NCBI RefSeq assembly: GCF_003253115.1
Contig: NZ_QEQF01000009.1
Coordinates: 19,601 to 83,600 of the forward strand
Direction of reading: 5' to 3'
DNA from: Haemophilus_A paraphrohaemolyticus_A
GTDB lineage: Bacteria > Pseudomonadota > Gammaproteobacteria > Enterobacterales > Pasteurellaceae
DNA: 64,000 nucleotides
Positions 61,969-64,000 of the stretch are shown piece after piece. The stretch's first letter is position 1. Every line of letters begins with the position of its first letter. The notes below the pieces were generated by a model. The model saw only the letters and a list, made by a program, of their open reading frames with translations. It was not told the origin of the DNA and did not search any database. The position numbers and the translations under genes are program-made.

Positions 61969-61978
61969 GACCGCTTGT
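61969..61978 (-). repeat. DNA uptake signal sequence
   Basis: Perfect copy in the dppA-dppB gap. Confidence 0.85.
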
Positions 61979-62085
61979 AGTCAATGCCAAAATTGAAATA
62001 ACAGTTGCTGAGCCTGTCGAAGCATAAGGTATTTCAATATGCCGATTCGACAATGGTTTGACAAACTCACCAACCGTCTCAATAA

Positions 62086-63684
62086 CTACTTATCTGCTAA
62101 ATCCACGTGGTAGAAATTATGCAAGCTAAACGGGCTGATAGTATAACCAGTTACTTCTTTACGCACAGGGAAGTAAGTGGTTGAGTGAGCAATGGTTACC
62201 CACGGAGCTTGTTCTTTGAACAACACTTGAGCTTTTTTGTAGAGCTCTGTGCGTTTAGCTTTATCGCTCTCTTTTGCAGCATCATCAATCAACTTGTCAA
62301 ACTCTTTATTACAGAACTTCGCATAGTTTGCTCCTGCTTCCACCCCTGCACAGCTTAATAGCGTATTTAAGAAGTTATCTGGATCACCATTATCGCCATT
62401 CCACCCCATCATTCCTGTTTGATGTTCGCCATTGCGCAAGCGTTTGATATATTCACCCCATTCATAGCTTACAATTTTGGCATTCACACCAACTTTTTTC
62501 CAGTCTTCTTGGATAAGCTCAGCCATACGGCGAGCATTTGGATTGTAAGGACGAGAAACTGGCATTGCCCACAAATCAGCATCAAAGCCATTTTCAAAAC
62601 CTGCTTCTTTTAACAAAGCTTTAGCTTTTTCTGGATTATAGTCATAATCTACTACATCATTGTTATAGCTCCACATTGTTGGAGGAATTGGATTCTTCGC
62701 TTTTTCGCCAGCACCTTGGTAAACCGATTGAATTATTGCGTCTTTGTTAATCGCATAATTCAATGCCTGACGCACTTTCACATTATCAAACGGTTTTTTC
62801 TGTGTATTCAGTGCAAGATAACCCACATTCAAGCCTGCTTGGCTCATCACATTGATATTAGGATCTTTCTGTAATGCAGGTAAATCTGCAGGGTTGACAT
62901 AAGGTGCTGCATGACATTCACCTTTTTGTAATTTTGCCATACGTACTGAAGCATCAGGCGTAATTGAGAATACCAAGCGGTCTAATTTTGCTTTACCAGC
63001 CCAATAATCATCAAATGCTTTATAACGAAGCTGGGAATCTTTTTGGTAATCAACAAATTGAAATGGCCCAGTACCAATAGGATTTTGATCTAATTTCTCA
63101 GGGGTTCCTACTTTTAATAATTGGTCTGCATATTCTGCTGACATAATAGAAGTAAAATCCATTCCAAGATTAGATAAGAATGGCGCATTTGGTGTTTTTA
63201 AAGTCATTTTGACCGTATAATCATCCACCTTTTCAACCTTATCAAGGATATTTTGCATATCCATACTGGTAAAGTACTCATAATTGCCACCAGAAATTTT
63301 ATGATATGGATGATTTGGATCTAACTGACGATTAAATGAAAAAATAACATCATCAGCATTAAAATCTCGGGTTGGTTTGAAATCTTTAGTAGTATGGAAT
63401 TTCACGCCTTGACGAAGATGAAAAGTATAAGTTTTGCCATCTTCAGAGATATCCCATTTTTCAGCTAAGGCAGGAGTTACATTTGTTGTTCCAGGTTCAA
63501 AAGAAACTAGGCGATCAAATATTGTCTGTGCAATCGCATCCATCGTTCCTCCATCCGTCACAAACTGAGGATTAAAATAGGTTGGTGATGCTTCTAAGCA
63601 ATAAACAAAGGTTTTCGGTGCAGCAAAAGCCGCTGTTGAGGCAAAAGCAAGGCTCAATAAAGAGAGTTTAGCGAGTTTTTTCAT
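62086..63684 (-). CDS. dppA: Periplasmic dipeptide-binding protein DppA
   Basis: 532 residues, SBP family 5. Signal peptide at 1-21 (cleavage AFA) with no lipobox, so a soluble periplasmic receptor. Mature start KTFVYCLEASPTYFNPQFVTDGGTMDAIAQTIFDRLVSF, then ALAEKWDISEDGKTYTFHLRQGVKFH and GMMGWNGDNGDPDNFLN are diagnostic. It catches di- and tripeptides for DppBCDF; the Haemophilus relative also carries haem. The leader has a CA-rich stretch around the ribosome site. Confidence 0.94.
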   Translation of the reverse strand: MKKLAKLSLLSLAFASTAAFAAPKTFVYCLEASPTYFNPQFVTDGGTMDAIAQTIFDRLVSFEPGTTNVTPALAEKWDISEDGKTYTFHLRQGVKFHTTKDFKPTRDFNADDVIFSFNRQLDPNHPYHKISGGNYEYFTSMDMQNILDKVEKVDDYTVKMTLKTPNAPFLSNLGMDFTSIMSAEYADQLLKVGTPEKLDQNPIGTGPFQFVDYQKDSQLRYKAFDDYWAGKAKLDRLVFSITPDASVRMAKLQKGECHAAPYVNPADLPALQKDPNINVMSQAGLNVGYLALNTQKKPFDNVKVRQALNYAINKDAIIQSVYQGAGEKAKNPIPPTMWSYNNDVVDYDYNPEKAKALLKEAGFENGFDADLWAMPVSRPYNPNARRMAELIQEDWKKVGVNAKIVSYEWGEYIKRLRNGEHQTGMMGWNGDNGDPDNFLNTLLSCAGVEAGANYAKFCNKEFDKLIDDAAKESDKAKRTELYKKAQVLFKEQAPWVTIAHSTTYFPVRKEVTGYTISPFSLHNFYHVDLADK

Positions 63685-63696
63685 AAAAGACTCCTG

Positions 63697-63714
63697 ATGT
63701 TGTGAGTTGTTGTT
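63697..63714 (-). promoter_or_regulatory. CA-rich leader before dppA, possible GcvB sRNA target
   Basis: On the minus strand the leader reads ACAACAACTCACAACATC directly before AGGAG. GcvB represses dppA in enterobacteria by pairing its G/U-rich region with such a CA-rich segment. Confidence 0.35.
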
Positions 63715-63832
63715 TTAGTAGAAGTCTTTGAATATACAAGTTTTTGAAGGAACATCAAGAGGGAAAGTGGAAAAAAGCGGTAATATTTTAAGGATTTTTT
63801 GCAATTTACCCTTAGCTCGATAAAAAGCAAAA

Positions 63833-63858
63833 AACCCCGGACCTTACGATACGGGGTT
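63833..63858 (-). terminator. rRNA operon terminator
   Basis: 7-bp stem AACCCCG/CGGGGTT, loop of 12 nt, then TTTTTTGCTTTTT on the minus strand, 24 bp after 5S rRNA. Confidence 0.85.
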
Positions 63859-63881
63859 ATTCACTTTCGCTTTAAATTCAA

Positions 63882-63996
63882 TCTGGCGATGCCCTACTCT
63901 CACATGGGGAAACCCCACACTACCATCGGCATTACGGCATTTTACTTCTGAGTTCGGAATGGAGTCAGGTAGAACTACCGCACTATGGTCGCCAGA
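63882..63996 (-). rRNA. rrf: 5S ribosomal RNA
   Basis: 115 nt on the minus strand, from TCTGGCGACCATAGTGCGGT to GCATCGCCAGA. Ends pair (TCTGGCGA/TCGCCAGA); loop sequences CCGAACTCAGAAGT and CGATGGTAGTG are typical. It is the 3' end of an rRNA operon whose 23S and 16S genes lie beyond the right edge of the window. Confidence 0.96.
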
Positions 63997-64000
63997 ATAT

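Overview
The window looks like a chromosomal piece from a member of the Pasteurellaceae, on the Actinobacillus pleuropneumoniae / Mannheimia / Bibersteinia side of the family. Three things support this. The DNA is AT-rich and most proteins are typical for the family (OpsX, Nqr, MlaFEDCB-IbaG-MurA, DUF5363, an HI0073/HI0074-type nucleotidyltransferase pair). The uptake signal sequence is the Apl type (core ACAAGCGGT), with at least seven perfect 10-mers ACAAGCGGTC seen by eye. The species cannot be fixed from sequence alone.

Layout. 0-5 kb: an unrecognised secreted protein, a Sel1-repeat protein, a recB gene cut off after about 108 codons, tRNA-Leu(CAA), a tight cluster of DnaA-box-like sites, xseA and initiator tRNA-fMet. 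5-20 kb: mltA, a broken L-lactate permease gene with a perfect CRP site in front, fabB, cyaA, dusA, an unusual nrdBA ribonucleotide reductase operon behind two NrdR boxes, a Lys/Glu-rich lipoprotein, gorA, and mnmA-trmL. 20-29 kb: the Na+-NQR operon nqrABCDEF with its maturation genes apbE and nqrM. A HEPN/nucleotidyltransferase (HepT/MntA-like) pair sits between nqrF and apbE, and a decayed second copy follows nqrM. 29-39 kb: nfuA, a small DUF5363 protein, serB-yajQ, a murein group (mepK-like DUF882, ldtD, prc) with proQ, a cold-shock gene, a KefB/KefC-type antiporter and a DUF441 membrane protein.

39.4-43.7 kb is the one clearly accessory block. It starts with a 149-bp fragment of an IS3-family (IS150-like) element, followed by a cut-off ORF, two unrecognised genes (a membrane protein and a soluble protein), a decaying ECF sigma / zinc anti-sigma / Met-rich secreted-protein locus, and a complete copy of the same IS. 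43.8-64 kb returns to core genes: degP, mlaFEDCB-ibaG-murA, an unknown gene, obgE, argS, a YecM-like gene, two small lipoproteins, tyrA behind a TyrR-like box, opsX, the dppABCDF peptide (possibly also haem) importer, and 5S rRNA at the right edge, which is the end of an rRNA operon entering from outside.

A clear theme is gene decay. recB, lctP, the second HepT-like gene, the ECF sigma factor and the Met-rich protein are each broken by truncations, nonsense codons or one-base shifts, and one more ORF is cut by the IS fragment. Either this is a host-restricted lineage losing functions or some lesions are sequencing errors; genes with two or more independent lesions (lctP, the HepT remnant) favour real decay.
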